Shown piece by piece: positions 16,936 through 26,402 of a DNA stretch of 64,000 nt. The number at the start of each line of letters is the position of its first letter. Positions within the stretch are counted from its first letter, which is position 1. Under the pieces are notes generated by a model. That model was not told the DNA's origin, ran no database searches, and saw only the letters and a program-made list of their open reading frames with translations. The stretch is from Streptomyces inhibens (GTDB taxonomy: Bacteria; Actinomycetota; Actinomycetes; Streptomycetales; Streptomycetaceae). Both the position numbers and the translations under genes were made by a program. Where the stretch lies: the NCBI RefSeq assembly GCF_003389455.1, contig NZ_QUAC01000484.1, positions 1-64,000 on the forward strand. Reading direction: 5' to 3'.

Positions 16936-19164
16936 TCAGACGGGGCGGAGCGTGCGGACCACGTCGCCGGAACTGTGGCCGGACGGGCGCGGTGGTGGTG
17001 TCCGGCGGGTGGTGAGGTGGGCGAGGATCGCGTCGTCCAGGCCGCGCTGGGTGGCGAGGATTTCGCCGACCGTGCGGCGGTCCAGGTTCTTGTCGATCGC
17101 CGCATCCAGGGCCGGCAGCCCCGCTTCGTTGCGGTAGTCGGCGTAGACCTCATCCACCGGGACGCCGCGGACCCTGAAGGGCGTGGTGCGCTTGCCGCGG
17201 AGCATGACCGACTGGATGTACTCGTACTTGTCCAGGCCCAGGACCGTCTCCGCGTCGATGCCCGGCAGGCGTTTGGCCACGAAGCCGGCCTCGTCGAAGT
17301 CTGCGGCCGTCGCCGACAACAGCGACTGGTTCTGCATGAGGGCGGCCCGGGTCTCGTTGGACAGCCGCATCGCCATCTGCGTCATCCCCATGAAGCGCAC
17401 CTCAAATTTCCGCAGCTGTTCCAAGATCTTGGCGATGTGGCCGTGGGAGGCTCCGTCGACTGCGGTCAGCTCGTCCGCCCACGCCCAGAACGTCGCCAGG
17501 TCCTCGACCGGGGTGTCGATGCGGGAGGCGCCCGCCCGGAACAGGTCGAACAGCAGCAGCGCGGTGACCAGCTCGTCGCTCTCTCCGGTCCCGGACGGGC
17601 ACACGAACACGACCTGCCGCTCATCCATCGCCCGCCGCACGTCATACGCCGACCGGGGCGAACCCAGGAACGCCTTCAGGGACAGCGAGTTGTCGAGCCG
17701 GTAGAGGGCGTTGGTCACCGGGTTGACGGCGGAGGATTCCAGGTTGGGGAAGGACTTGCGCCAGAAGACGGCTTCACCCGGACCCAGGACCGACAGTGCC
17801 GTCTCACGCCATTCCTCGTCCTCCAACAGCGTCTTGATCTGGAAGATGGTCGGCTGCAGCTCCGGATGCCCCGTGCTCACCATGTGGTGAGAGAGGTGAG
17901 CAAGCGTGCGTGCCGCGCTGGACAGGATCGTCCTCGCGCGAGTGGCGTTCTCCCCCCAGGCATGGGCCGAGGCAATCGCCCCCACCACGGAGCCGACGAC
18001 GTCCTGGACCTCCTCGATGACCCGGCCCTCCATCGAGAGCGCGTTCCAACACGCCATCCGATCGTCCATGGCCGGGCGGGCCAGGTTGATCTCCCACACC
18101 CGGCCAGCGGCCGCGGGGTGCGCCAAGTAGGGGCGGGCCCGCTGCCACGCCGCACCGTGCGGGTCGAGGAACCAGGCCCCGTCGCCGGCATAGGCACGGG
18201 CCAAGCACTCCACGAGCGCCTTCTCCGTCTTCCCGAACCCCGACTTTCCGTAGGAGGCACCGAAGAGCACATCTTTCGCGTAGGCGCCTGCCAGCCGCTC
18301 GTTGCCGTCGGGGCCCGTCACCCGGCCCAGCGGCAGGACATCACGCTGCCCGGTCCAGGTCGGCAGTGCGGCCGGCGCCGGCGGAACCACCCCGCCGCAG
18401 CGGGTCACATTGGGTGCGTCGCAGCGGGCGGTGGGCGGCTTGAGCAGCCCGGCGATCTCCTGCCACGTCACCCACTGCCGACGGGCGGGCGCGAAGTCCC
18501 CCCGTTCCAGCCTTCGGTCGAAACGGTGCCGCAGCCACCACGTATTTGAATACCGACGCCACGGGCCCCACTTCGGGCCGACCGGCACGAACCGGTTCTC
18601 TCCGCTGAATGCCTCCATCGCCGCCAGCATCTGATGCAGGCGAGCCTGCGCCTGCTGCGGATGCCGGGCCACACAACGCACCAGCACCTGCACGGCGAAC
18701 ACCTGCGCATCCGCACCGGGCGTGAACTTCCCTACCCCCTCGGACAGGTCACTCTGCCGCGGCACCCGCGCCGCCCGCTTGGCACCTCCACCCGCGGAGA
18801 CGCCCAGGCCGTCGCGCAGGACTTCCATCACGCCGCCCGCGCAGCCGCCCCCGCCGAGCTGCTCTCCGAACGCAGACGGCCCGCGCCGGGTAGCGCGACG
18901 CATCAAGGCACGGCGCCGCCGGGCCACCTGTCGGCCGGGCACTGGGACCAGGTCGACGACCAGCTCGGCCGCTTCACCAGCCTCGGTGCGCACCTGGGCG
19001 AACACGGCCGCCAAGTGCTCCAAAGGGTCGGGGTCCAGCCCGGCCTTGCCCAGCGGGCGGTGATCCGGCCCGGCCAGCACCAGCTCGGCCCGCGCCACGT
19101 AACGCGGCCCGTCGACGCTGCTGTCCTTGGCGGCGGGCTTGGTCAGGTTGACGGTGCTCACCAC
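16936..19164 (-). CDS. VirD4/TraG-like conjugative coupling ATPase
   Basis: This is a 742-residue protein. Walker A is GKSGFGKTE at about 306-314, preceded by the typical strand DVLFGASY. A second strand follows with AWFLDPHG (331-337). The Walker B-like segment is TFWAWADELT near 558-567. The C-terminal part (ILEQLRKFEVRFMGMTQMA, ALMQNQSLLSATAADF) matches the all-alpha TraM-recognition/AAD-proximal part of TraG/VirD4 proteins. It would deliver the nicked DNA-relaxase complex to the secretion channel. No N-terminal membrane helix is obvious, so the small membrane protein just upstream may anchor it (inference). It overlaps that gene by 7 bp. Confidence 0.85.
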   Translation of the reverse strand: MVSTVNLTKPAAKDSSVDGPRYVARAELVLAGPDHRPLGKAGLDPDPLEHLAAVFAQVRTEAGEAAELVVDLVPVPGRQVARRRRALMRRATRRGPSAFGEQLGGGGCAGGVMEVLRDGLGVSAGGGAKRAARVPRQSDLSEGVGKFTPGADAQVFAVQVLVRCVARHPQQAQARLHQMLAAMEAFSGENRFVPVGPKWGPWRRYSNTWWLRHRFDRRLERGDFAPARRQWVTWQEIAGLLKPPTARCDAPNVTRCGGVVPPAPAALPTWTGQRDVLPLGRVTGPDGNERLAGAYAKDVLFGASYGKSGFGKTEKALVECLARAYAGDGAWFLDPHGAAWQRARPYLAHPAAAGRVWEINLARPAMDDRMACWNALSMEGRVIEEVQDVVGSVVGAIASAHAWGENATRARTILSSAARTLAHLSHHMVSTGHPELQPTIFQIKTLLEDEEWRETALSVLGPGEAVFWRKSFPNLESSAVNPVTNALYRLDNSLSLKAFLGSPRSAYDVRRAMDERQVVFVCPSGTGESDELVTALLLFDLFRAGASRIDTPVEDLATFWAWADELTAVDGASHGHIAKILEQLRKFEVRFMGMTQMAMRLSNETRAALMQNQSLLSATAADFDEAGFVAKRLPGIDAETVLGLDKYEYIQSVMLRGKRTTPFRVRGVPVDEVYADYRNEAGLPALDAAIDKNLDRRTVGEILATQRGLDDAILAHLTTRRTPPPRPSGHSSGDVVRTLRPV

Positions 19165-19649
19165 GAACCACCCCGCTTCAGCGGCGCAGCATCAACGAAC
19201 CGGATGCGCCACCGTCGCTCGGAGGGAGCACGAGGAGCGACAACTTCGACCCGCCGGTACCCAGATTGCCGCAACACTCCAGCCGACCGCTCCGGCCCCT
19301 CCCACCAGTAGTGCAAACGCCCCTCCTCACCTGCCACGACCCGTACACGCACCGCGGCCGCGCGCCGGGGAAGCATCCCGCTCGCCGAACGCACACTGGC
19401 CAGCCGGCCCGCCACGCGACCCACCTCCAGCAACTCCGGGTCGAACGGGGCCGCCGGCACCAGCTCCACCCGCGTACGGCCGGCAAGCTCGCGCACCGCC
19501 CGCCGGCGCCCCCACACCGCGACTGCAACCCACACACCCACAGCCGCAAGGCCAACAAGGACGATCCACCACAGGCTCGCCAGACCGGCCTCCACCAGCG
19601 CCCACAGCCAGTGCCCCGCCTCCGACGTACGCGGCAGGATGCCGGTCAC
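19158..19649 (-). CDS. small membrane protein preceding the coupling ATPase
   Basis: This 163-residue protein starts at the GTG at 19647-19649 (VTGILPRTSEAGHWLWALVE), whose GTGA overlaps the stop of a 14-codon leader. One or two membrane segments (LASLWWIVLVGLAAVGVWVA) are followed by a cytoplasmic basic domain (RRRAVRELAGRTRVELVPAA, YRRVEVVAPRAPSERRWRI). It overlaps the coupling ATPase gene, so it could be the membrane anchor missing from that protein. I do not recognise a named family. Confidence 0.65.
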   Translation of the reverse strand: MTGILPRTSEAGHWLWALVEAGLASLWWIVLVGLAAVGVWVAVAVWGRRRAVRELAGRTRVELVPAAPFDPELLEVGRVAGRLASVRSASGMLPRRAAAVRVRVVAGEEGRLHYWWEGPERSAGVLRQSGYRRVEVVAPRAPSERRWRIRFVDAAPLKRGGSW

Positions 19650-19690
19650 CACAGTTCCCGCTGGCTCGTCGTGACTCCCTGCGGATTCAT
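19646..19690 (-). CDS. 14-residue leader peptide
   Basis: The ATG at 19688-19690 has the strongest Shine-Dalgarno in the area (GAGGAGG, 5 nt upstream). It encodes MNPQGVTTSQRELW and stops in a TGA that overlaps the GTG start of the membrane protein. The downstream gene has no good site of its own, so its translation would depend on the leader. No attenuator hairpin is evident. Confidence 0.45.
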   Translation of the reverse strand: MNPQGVTTSQRELW

Positions 19691-19730
19691 CTGTGCCTCC
19701 TCGCCGGGCGGCACACCTTGCCGCCTCAAT

Positions 19731-19766
19731 ACAGAGAAGGGAGTCGAATCCCTCTCGATGTGACAC
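19731..19766 (-). promoter_or_regulatory. transfer-regulon motif, copy 2
   Basis: On the minus strand this reads GTGTCACATC, then 13 nt, then CTCCCTTCTCTGT. The same two blocks with identical 13-nt spacing occur at 31384-31419. This copy ends 41 nt upstream of the leader ATG. It is a candidate promoter for the nearby sigma-like factor or an operator. Confidence 0.6.
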
Positions 19767-19953
19767 CCGGGCTCGTCTTTTTCTCCCTTCGCTGGGCGAG
19801 CGGCCCCGCACGGATCGCCGACTGCACCGGTGATGGCCGGACAAGGGGCGAGCATGAAGCGCCGACCGAGCCGGGCCATGCACTGCCGGCTGCTTTCGCT
19901 CGTACGCTCGTGAGAGGCCGCACCAGCGGTGACCTCGAAGAATTGGAAGAGCT

Positions 19954-20244
19954 TTGATTCCCCACGTGGCGATGGCGTTCGTGTCGGCTGCCTGGCTGAT
20001 CGCGGCGGTCGTCTTGCGCAAAGCGGCGGTGGGCTGTTGGTGGCTCAGCCATCCCCGCGTCGTGTGGGTTCTCCTTGCCGGTGCCGTGGCCCTTCTCTTG
20101 TGGAACCTGGCTCAGCTGCTTCCCCTTGGCGGATCGGCCCTCAGCCCTGTGAGAATCGCGGTGTTCCTGTTTCTGATCGCTGTCGAAACGCTGATGATCT
20201 CCCTGCCGGGCGTTCGCCGGCGTCGCCGTCGGCAGACGCGCTGA
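19954..20244 (+). CDS. small membrane protein, function unknown
   Basis: This 96-residue protein reads from a TTG at 19954 with GGAAGAGC just upstream. In-frame GTG and ATG codons at 19966 and 19972 are alternatives. Three hydrophobic segments are visible (VAMAFVSAAWLIAAVVLR, VVWVLLAGAVALLLWNLAQL and VRIAVFLFLIAVETLMISL), then an Arg-rich end (RRRRRQTR) that should be cytoplasmic. It is the first plus-strand gene of the island that separates the two transfer blocks. I know no function for it. Confidence 0.5.
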   Translation: MIPHVAMAFVSAAWLIAAVVLRKAAVGCWWLSHPRVVWVLLAGAVALLLWNLAQLLPLGGSALSPVRIAVFLFLIAVETLMISLPGVRRRRRRQTR

Positions 20245-20528
20245 GCGCCCACCTCCACCACCAGCACGGTGAGTAGAGGCGGTCCGACGAGCCCTGGGGC
20301 GGACAGAGACGTCCGTCATCCCGGGGCGGCTCCCTTGGAGGTTTGTCGCGGCAGCGGATGTGGCCGTTCTTGCGTTGCGCAGGGAGGCGTCGTCCGCAGA
20401 GTGGCGGGTGGGTACCCAGCTTGGCTGGCTTCAGACGGTTCCTTTACGGAAGTTCGTTCGAGTGTGGATCTGTGCTCCGTAGCTCTCCTCGTTGGCGGAG
20501 GGGTGAAGTCTGGTGGGTGAGCGCCGAG

Positions 20529-20623
20529 CGGCCCGGCGACCGCGTGAAGATCTGCGACTTCGGTATCGCCAATACCGCGGACGCCACCTCCGCGTTGACG
20601 ACGACCGGACATGTACTAGGAGC
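20529..20623 (+). pseudogene. remnant of a Ser/Thr protein kinase (DFG-activation loop segment)
   Basis: The plus-strand frame reads RVKICDFGIANTADATS followed by ALTTTGHVLG. This is the beta8-DFG-activation-loop segment of Hanks-type kinases of Streptomyces. It is flanked on both sides by unrelated sequence with no further kinase motifs (no HRDL, no APE). It is a 30-odd residue relic inside an otherwise gene-free stretch (20245-20741). The rest of that stretch holds nothing I can support. Confidence 0.6.
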
Positions 20624-20741
20624 AATGGATGAGGCGTGCGTTCAGCGGGTGGTCGGGGGCGTGAGCTGTGAGGGTGGTTCCCGGCTCGGCTCCAGCGCGG
20701 CGCTCCCGCGCCGGATGGGGCGGGCGGGCATGTTATGAGAG

Positions 20742-22841
20742 GTGAAAGGCGCATGGCAGCGGGAATGGTTTCGATATTCAGGCGGACTGCTGCTCGCCTC
20801 GGCGTGCCTGGCTGTCGGTTTCTGGGCCGTGGTCACGTTCATCAGCGGCGACCTGACGACGTCCGACAAGGTGGGTGTGTTCGGGCTGTTAGTCGCGCTG
20901 TTGCCTGTGTCCGGTGCGGCGGCGAAGATGCTCAAGCCGTCGTCCGAGGTCGACCTCGTCCAAGCGGCACGGAAGCTTGCCGAAGTGGTGGAGGCAAGTG
21001 AATTGGCGCAGCGCACCCGGTTGCTGGGCGGCGACAACCAGCCCATCGACGTCGCCTTCACTTTCTGCGCTGCTCCGTCCCGGGTAGCTGTTGGTGCGGC
21101 GCCCACCGGTCGTCTGAGCGAGATCAGGGACTACTACCGTCGCCTTCAGCCCCGGCGGCTGCTTATTACTGGGGCCGCGGGGGCGGGTAAAACTGTCCTG
21201 GCCGTCGAACTCATGCTGAGCCTGTTCGAGAAGCGGGAAGCTGGTGAACCCGTACCGGTTCGCATGGCCCTGGCCGGCTGGGACACTACCCAGCCGCTGG
21301 ACGAGTGGATGACCGGTGAGCTCACGGATACGTACCAGTTGAGCAGGACGACCGCGCAGCGCTTGATTGACCGGCGCTGTGTCCTGCCGGTGCTGGATGG
21401 TCTGGACGAAATGGATGCCGAAGTAGGCGACGGCGGACCGTGCCGCGCTGCTGCAGCCCTGGCCGGCCTCAACCGGTACCAGGCTGGCCGTCAAACGGCG
21501 CCCCTGGTGGTGACCTGCCGGGCCGCCACCTACGACGCGCTGGCGGCGAGAGTTCGTCTCCTTGACGCAGCCCGCATCGACGTGTCATCCGTGACCGCTG
21601 AGCAGGCCCGGCGCTTCGTTGCCGCCAGGGTCTTGACCCCCGCCGATTGGCAGCCGGTCGTCGACGGCGCGCGTCAGAACCCGCAGGGAGCAGCCGCCCA
21701 TGTGCTGTCCACCCCGTGGCTGCTGACCCTGGCGGTGACCGTCTACGAAGCCGAAGGCGACCCCATGGAGCTGCTCCGTTTCACCGACCCTGAGGCGCTG
21801 CGCAGCCGCCTCCTTGACCGCTTCGTGCCCGCCGCCCGCGAACTGCACAAGCGCGCAGGCAATCGCGACTACCGACCGGAGCAGATCGGGCGCTGGCTCG
21901 GGCTTCTCGCCCGCTACCTGACTGACAACGCCCGTGAACGCCGCACCATGGGCGGCCATGTGCTGTCCGGCACCGACCTGATTCTGCACCGGCTCTGGCC
22001 GATTGTCGGGATGCGTGCCCGAGCAGTCGACGTCGCAATCAGCAGCATCACCGGCCTGCCCCTTCTGTCTTGGCTGGTGTACTTGGCCATTGGCGATCAC
22101 ACATACATCCCCGAACTCATGGTCATGGCGCTGCTGACCGTCAGCTGGATCTGCGTTTCTGCCAGAACAACCTGGCCCGTCCCCAAAAGCGTCTCCCTCG
22201 GACGGCTCCGTACGCCGGAGGGACGGCGCGCCGTCGTCGGACCGGTCATTGTCGGCGTCATCGCAGCCCTCGCCCTTTCACTGGCCGACGTCTTGCCGTT
22301 CTTCCTCAGCCCTGGGTACTCACCTGGCTACGAGATCGTCGATAGCCTGATTGGGTTCTTCCCTATCACCCTGATCGGGGGCTTCGCTTTCGGACTTCGG
22401 CGGAATCTGGAGGCCGCGGCATCCAGCAAGGGGCCGAACACCCTTGTCCGGGCGGATCTGCGTTCGGGCATGAAGCTCGGCTTCAGCATTGGGGTCAGTT
22501 TCACCCTCGCGTTGACGGTCATAACCGCAATCGACCCACGTTTTGGGTCGTCCCTTACTTACGTGGCGACTATTGGAAGCGTCCTGGGAGCTCTGGGCGG
22601 AGTTCTCGGCGGGATCATCTGGGCCGGAGCCTGGCGCCGCTATTTCGCCACCTTGCTCTGTGCACGCGGAAGCCTGCCATGGCGCCTTGGGCGCTTCCTC
22701 GCCTGGTCCTCCGACGCCGGCCTGCTCCGGATCGCCGGGAACGCCTACCAGTTCAGGCACCGCGAACTCCAGGACCACCTCGCAAACGCCGAGGCGTCCA
22801 GAGAATATGCCATCCACCCAAGACGGAATACTGGCCCATAA
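20742..22841 (+). CDS. membrane-associated NACHT ATPase
   Basis: This is a 699-residue protein. Two N-terminal hydrophobic segments (about 13-33, 45-62) are followed by a NACHT NTPase: Walker A GAAGAGKTVLA at 144-154 and Walker B VLPVLDGLDEMD at 214-225. A helical region then leads into about five membrane segments between 430 and 630. The C-terminus has FRHRELQDHLA, the conserved closing motif of these Streptomyces proteins. NACHT proteins are signal-transduction ATPases, and several bacterial clades act in phage defence. The effector here may be the membrane part, which is inference. The GTG at 20742 is the assumed start; its ribosome binding site is poor. Confidence 0.8.
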   Translation: MKGAWQREWFRYSGGLLLASACLAVGFWAVVTFISGDLTTSDKVGVFGLLVALLPVSGAAAKMLKPSSEVDLVQAARKLAEVVEASELAQRTRLLGGDNQPIDVAFTFCAAPSRVAVGAAPTGRLSEIRDYYRRLQPRRLLITGAAGAGKTVLAVELMLSLFEKREAGEPVPVRMALAGWDTTQPLDEWMTGELTDTYQLSRTTAQRLIDRRCVLPVLDGLDEMDAEVGDGGPCRAAAALAGLNRYQAGRQTAPLVVTCRAATYDALAARVRLLDAARIDVSSVTAEQARRFVAARVLTPADWQPVVDGARQNPQGAAAHVLSTPWLLTLAVTVYEAEGDPMELLRFTDPEALRSRLLDRFVPAARELHKRAGNRDYRPEQIGRWLGLLARYLTDNARERRTMGGHVLSGTDLILHRLWPIVGMRARAVDVAISSITGLPLLSWLVYLAIGDHTYIPELMVMALLTVSWICVSARTTWPVPKSVSLGRLRTPEGRRAVVGPVIVGVIAALALSLADVLPFFLSPGYSPGYEIVDSLIGFFPITLIGGFAFGLRRNLEAAASSKGPNTLVRADLRSGMKLGFSIGVSFTLALTVITAIDPRFGSSLTYVATIGSVLGALGGVLGGIIWAGAWRRYFATLLCARGSLPWRLGRFLAWSSDAGLLRIAGNAYQFRHRELQDHLANAEASREYAIHPRRNTGP

Positions 22842-22941
22842 CGATGGCCGAACGGACCTGGAGAAGGCCAGTCACCCTGACGAGCGTATTCTCCAACTTC
22901 TTTTACGAAATCCGCACGCTCGCGCGAGAGTCCACATTTCG

Positions 22942-23934
22942 TCACCTCAGGTCACCCATTTCGTCACTAGCCCATCCGACGCGGCGGATGTCCCACGCGT
23001 AGTTCTCCCAGTACCCGGCCAGACTGATGACCTCGACTGATTTGCCGGGTTTTGGTGCGTCGATCATGCGGTTTCCGCCGGCGTAGATCCCTACGTGTCC
23101 CCAGCCGTCCTTGTTGAAGACGATGAGGTCGCCCGGCTGCATCTCGTCGCGCGGGACAGAGGCGCCGACGTGGCGCTGCTCCTGTGAGGTGCGCGGCAAC
23201 TTCACCTTGTGACCGGTGCCTTGATAGACGGCGTACGACGTCAGCCCGGAGCAGTCGAACCCTCCGCCGGACTTCCCGTTGATGGTGCCGCCGCCCCACA
23301 CATAGGGGACACCGAGCTGGGAGTACGCGGCCTGGACGATCGCGTTGGAGCCAACGTCAGCATTCGAGTCGGGCGCACTGGGCTGCGAGGCCGCGTACGC
23401 CTTGGCCTGGGTGAGGACCTTGCGCACGTACCAGTCGGCGTGGTTGTAGGAGTAGATCGCCTTGTACACCCCCTGGCTGGTGCCGGACTTGGCGCCGTTG
23501 GCGCACAGCATCCGCGCCGCGGCATACACCGCATCGGTCGCGTCCCAGGGCGTCGGCGGGTTGGCCCCGTCGGGCGGCACCGGGTACGCGTACCCCTTGA
23601 ACGTGCTCGGAAGGAACTGCATCGGCCCGACCGCGCCCGCGTGCGAACGCATGGTGGGGTGGCGGGCGTGGTCGGTCTCGACCTTGCCGATCGCGGCGAG
23701 CACCGACCAGTCCAGCCCGCGGCAGGCGGCCGGCGCCGCCTGCCGGTAGAGGGCCAGCATCTGCGGGGGGATGTCGCCGACCTGGCCGCCCTGCATCGAG
23801 ATCTGCGATCCGGCTGCGCCCTGCTCCAGCTGGTGGCCGTTGGCGACAGCGGCGATGAACAGCACCAGCACGCCGATCAGTGCGAAGGCTGTTGTGCCGA
23901 GGCCGACGCCGGTAGCGATGGCGGGCTTCTTCAC
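22942..23934 (-). CDS. bifunctional lytic transglycosylase / NlpC-P60 wall hydrolase
   Basis: This 330-residue protein has an N-terminal signal anchor (about 10-32). A lysozyme-like transglycosylase domain lies at about 57-180, with catalytic Glu near 86 in IGKVETDH and GAVGPMQFLPSTF. An NlpC/P60 cysteine peptidase domain lies at about 195-320, with Cys 228 in FDCSGL and His 280 in WGHVGIYAG. It would cut glycan strands and stem peptides to let the secretion channel cross the thick wall, the VirB1/TcpG role. It starts at a GTG overlapping the stop of the VirB6-like gene (GTGA), so it is part of the secretion operon. Confidence 0.92.
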   Translation of the reverse strand: MKKPAIATGVGLGTTAFALIGVLVLFIAAVANGHQLEQGAAGSQISMQGGQVGDIPPQMLALYRQAAPAACRGLDWSVLAAIGKVETDHARHPTMRSHAGAVGPMQFLPSTFKGYAYPVPPDGANPPTPWDATDAVYAAARMLCANGAKSGTSQGVYKAIYSYNHADWYVRKVLTQAKAYAASQPSAPDSNADVGSNAIVQAAYSQLGVPYVWGGGTINGKSGGGFDCSGLTSYAVYQGTGHKVKLPRTSQEQRHVGASVPRDEMQPGDLIVFNKDGWGHVGIYAGGNRMIDAPKPGKSVEVISLAGYWENYAWDIRRVGWASDEMGDLR

Positions 23935-26402
23935 GAACGCCTCCGGGGCCGTGTGGGCCGGGGCGGTGGGGGCTGGCGGCGCGGCGGTGCGGGCGGGGTG
24001 ACGGGCTGATTGGCCGTGGCGGCGCGGGTGCGGATGCGGTGGAGGCGCTGCTGCAGGCTCGCCTGCTGGCTGGACGCCGGCGGGGTCAGTGGCCGCTGCG
24101 GCACCATCTGCGGCCGACGGCTGCGCCGCGGCGACGCCGCTGGTGCCGGGTTGGGCGGCCGGCCTGGCGCACGTCGCGCCGCCGGGGAGAGAGGACCGGT
24201 GGTTCGGCGGGCCGAGCGGCCCGAGGGGCGGGAGGGCAGCGGCGGCAGGCCACGGCGGGCACGGACGCGGTTGCTGATCCAGCGGCCGCCGATGCCGCGC
24301 CAGTACTCGTCGGTGAAGTCCCGCATCTGCGGCTCATACACATTCCGCGCGGCGTCGAGGCGGTCTTTGAGCTGGGCGGCCGCGGTGGTGACCTGGCCCG
24401 GCACGGCCTGAACGGCGGCCGCCGTGCGTCGTACGGCGCGCGGTCCGTAAACGGGCAGCCCCACCGTGCCCTTCAGCCCGAAGCGGCCGACCCGCATGCC
24501 GCTTCGGGCTCCCGCACGCACCGTCCTTTCGGCGCCACGCGCCAGACTTCCGGCGCCCTTGGCCAGACGCCCGGTGAGCGCGCGAGCACCGCCTGCCCGG
24601 CCCAGACCGCCGCCGACCGCCCCGGCGGTGCCGCCGGTAGCCGCCATCAGCCCGAGCATCAGTGCGGCTCCGCCGATCTTGCCCAGGGTGCCGCGCTGGC
24701 CACCACCGGAGCCGAGGTCGGACGGGGCGGCTGCGCCACCGAGCTTGGAGGCTCCGACACGGGCTTTGAGCCGGGCGGCCACCTGCTGCGAACGGCGGAC
24801 CAGGCGCTTGCGGAAAATGATCGCGCCGACACAAAGGATGTCGAGGATGACGAAGCGGACGACGATGCCGCCGGGAATGTCGCGTGGGGCAGCGGAGACC
24901 ACGGCGGTGACCGCGACGACGAACACCCCGAGACCCACCACGAGGCCGACAAGCAGGGCCAGGCCGCGGGCGATCGCGGCGCCCCGCGACCACAGCCACG
25001 CCCGGCCGGGCCCCGGCAGGGTGCCGGCGATCAGCGCGCAGCGCAGCAGCATCGCCTCGGCGGCGAGCCATGCCTGGGCGGCCAGGTAGCCGCCGGCGAG
25101 CCCAATGATGAGCACGCAGACCAGCAGCGCTGCCAGGAGCATGAAGAAGGCTCCGGCGAGCTTGTCCACGGAGGCTTTCTTCGCCTCCTTGGCGTTGCCG
25201 CTGACGCAGGCCTTCTCGAACTTGGCGTCGGGCTTGGTCCCGAAGGTGTCCACGCCCCACTGCGCTGCCTTGTCCTTGACGACGTCGTCGATCTTGCCGC
25301 CGATCCCGGGCAGGAGGATGTCCCCGGCGCCTGGCATGTCCTTGATGGCCTTGGTCTGCTTGGCGACCTGCTGGTTGACGAAGGCCGTCTCGATCCGGGA
25401 GGACGTGAACTGCGACGCGCACTTGTCCTTGGTGTCGTCGGTGAACGTCTGGCCGTAGGTGAGCACTTGTGAGGGCTGCACCACGAAGGCGTTGACGATT
25501 TCGTCGGTGATCGGTGTGGTGATGCCGGCAACGGTGTCGGTCGCCGAGCGTCCGGTGGGGTCCTGGTCGCCCATGACGATGGCGGCCACGGCGACCCCCA
25601 GGTCGCGCGCCTTGCCCACCGCGCCGTCGGGGCGGAGCAGCGTCTGGGGCGGCGAGGCGAGGGTGGTGACCGCGAGCGCGGAGATCAGCAGGGACGCCGT
25701 GAGCTCGCCCCAGCCGCGGGAGCGGTCACCGAAGAAGAAGTGCCACGCCGCGACGGTGCCGCTGAAAGCGAGGAACAGGCTGGGCAAGCCCATCTGGAGC
25801 AGAACGCTGTTGTAGAGGGAGTCCGACACCGCCAAGGCGGGCTTGAGGAGCAGCGAGGCCAGCTTGAAGCCGAGGGCCCAGGTGAGCAGCCAGCAGGCGA
25901 AGGCCACCAGCCACTTGGTGCACATGAACAGCAGGCTGGTCAGCCACTCTTCGACCTTCAGGTCCCAGTCGGACCACTCGCCGCTCTCGGAGTCCACCTT
26001 GAACGCGCTGACGGGGATGCCGTGCTCATCGGTGACATGGAAGCTGTCCAGCAGGTCGTCCTTGCCGATGCCCAGCCGGTGCAGCTTCTTGCGCAGGCTC
26101 TCCTTCTTCTCCTGCAGTGCCTTCTTCGCGGCCGCCTTGCCCTGCGCGGTGTCCTCGTAGGCCACGCCCGCACGCCCGTCCGGCGCCGGCTTCTGGTCCG
26201 GCGATCCGGGCGTCCCGGCGCCGGAGGGGGAAGGCTGCGCGCTGGTCGATGTCGATACGGAGGGCGTGGGCTCGGGGGCCGCGGCCGCGTGCGCGGCCAT
26301 CGCCGTGGTGAGAACGGCCGCGGCGCACAGCACCAGCACCAGCCGCCAGACTCCCCGCCGCCCTATCCACGCCGTCTGCCCGGCCAGGCGCAGCCACCTC
26401 AT
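23931..26402 (-). CDS. VirB6/TcpH-like polytopic channel protein
   Basis: This 823-residue protein starts at the ATG at 26400-26402, which overlaps the VirB4 stop (ATGA). An in-frame extension further upstream lies inside the VirB4 gene. The N-terminus is signal-like (LVLVLCAAAVLTTAMAAHAA), followed by a Pro/Ser linker. Membrane segments lie near 155-178, 200-222, 235-255, 445-480 and 515-575. A long basic Ala/Gly/Pro-rich cytoplasmic tail runs from about 600. This is the layout of VirB6/TrbL-type channel components of Gram-positive conjugation systems. Charged extracellular loops (WSDWDLKVEEW, KDMPGAGDILLPGIGGK) are visible. No catalytic motif is present. Confidence 0.8.
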   Translation of the reverse strand: MRWLRLAGQTAWIGRRGVWRLVLVLCAAAVLTTAMAAHAAAAPEPTPSVSTSTSAQPSPSGAGTPGSPDQKPAPDGRAGVAYEDTAQGKAAAKKALQEKKESLRKKLHRLGIGKDDLLDSFHVTDEHGIPVSAFKVDSESGEWSDWDLKVEEWLTSLLFMCTKWLVAFACWLLTWALGFKLASLLLKPALAVSDSLYNSVLLQMGLPSLFLAFSGTVAAWHFFFGDRSRGWGELTASLLISALAVTTLASPPQTLLRPDGAVGKARDLGVAVAAIVMGDQDPTGRSATDTVAGITTPITDEIVNAFVVQPSQVLTYGQTFTDDTKDKCASQFTSSRIETAFVNQQVAKQTKAIKDMPGAGDILLPGIGGKIDDVVKDKAAQWGVDTFGTKPDAKFEKACVSGNAKEAKKASVDKLAGAFFMLLAALLVCVLIIGLAGGYLAAQAWLAAEAMLLRCALIAGTLPGPGRAWLWSRGAAIARGLALLVGLVVGLGVFVVAVTAVVSAAPRDIPGGIVVRFVILDILCVGAIIFRKRLVRRSQQVAARLKARVGASKLGGAAAPSDLGSGGGQRGTLGKIGGAALMLGLMAATGGTAGAVGGGLGRAGGARALTGRLAKGAGSLARGAERTVRAGARSGMRVGRFGLKGTVGLPVYGPRAVRRTAAAVQAVPGQVTTAAAQLKDRLDAARNVYEPQMRDFTDEYWRGIGGRWISNRVRARRGLPPLPSRPSGRSARRTTGPLSPAARRAPGRPPNPAPAASPRRSRRPQMVPQRPLTPPASSQQASLQQRLHRIRTRAATANQPVTPPAPPRRQPPPPRPTRPRRRS

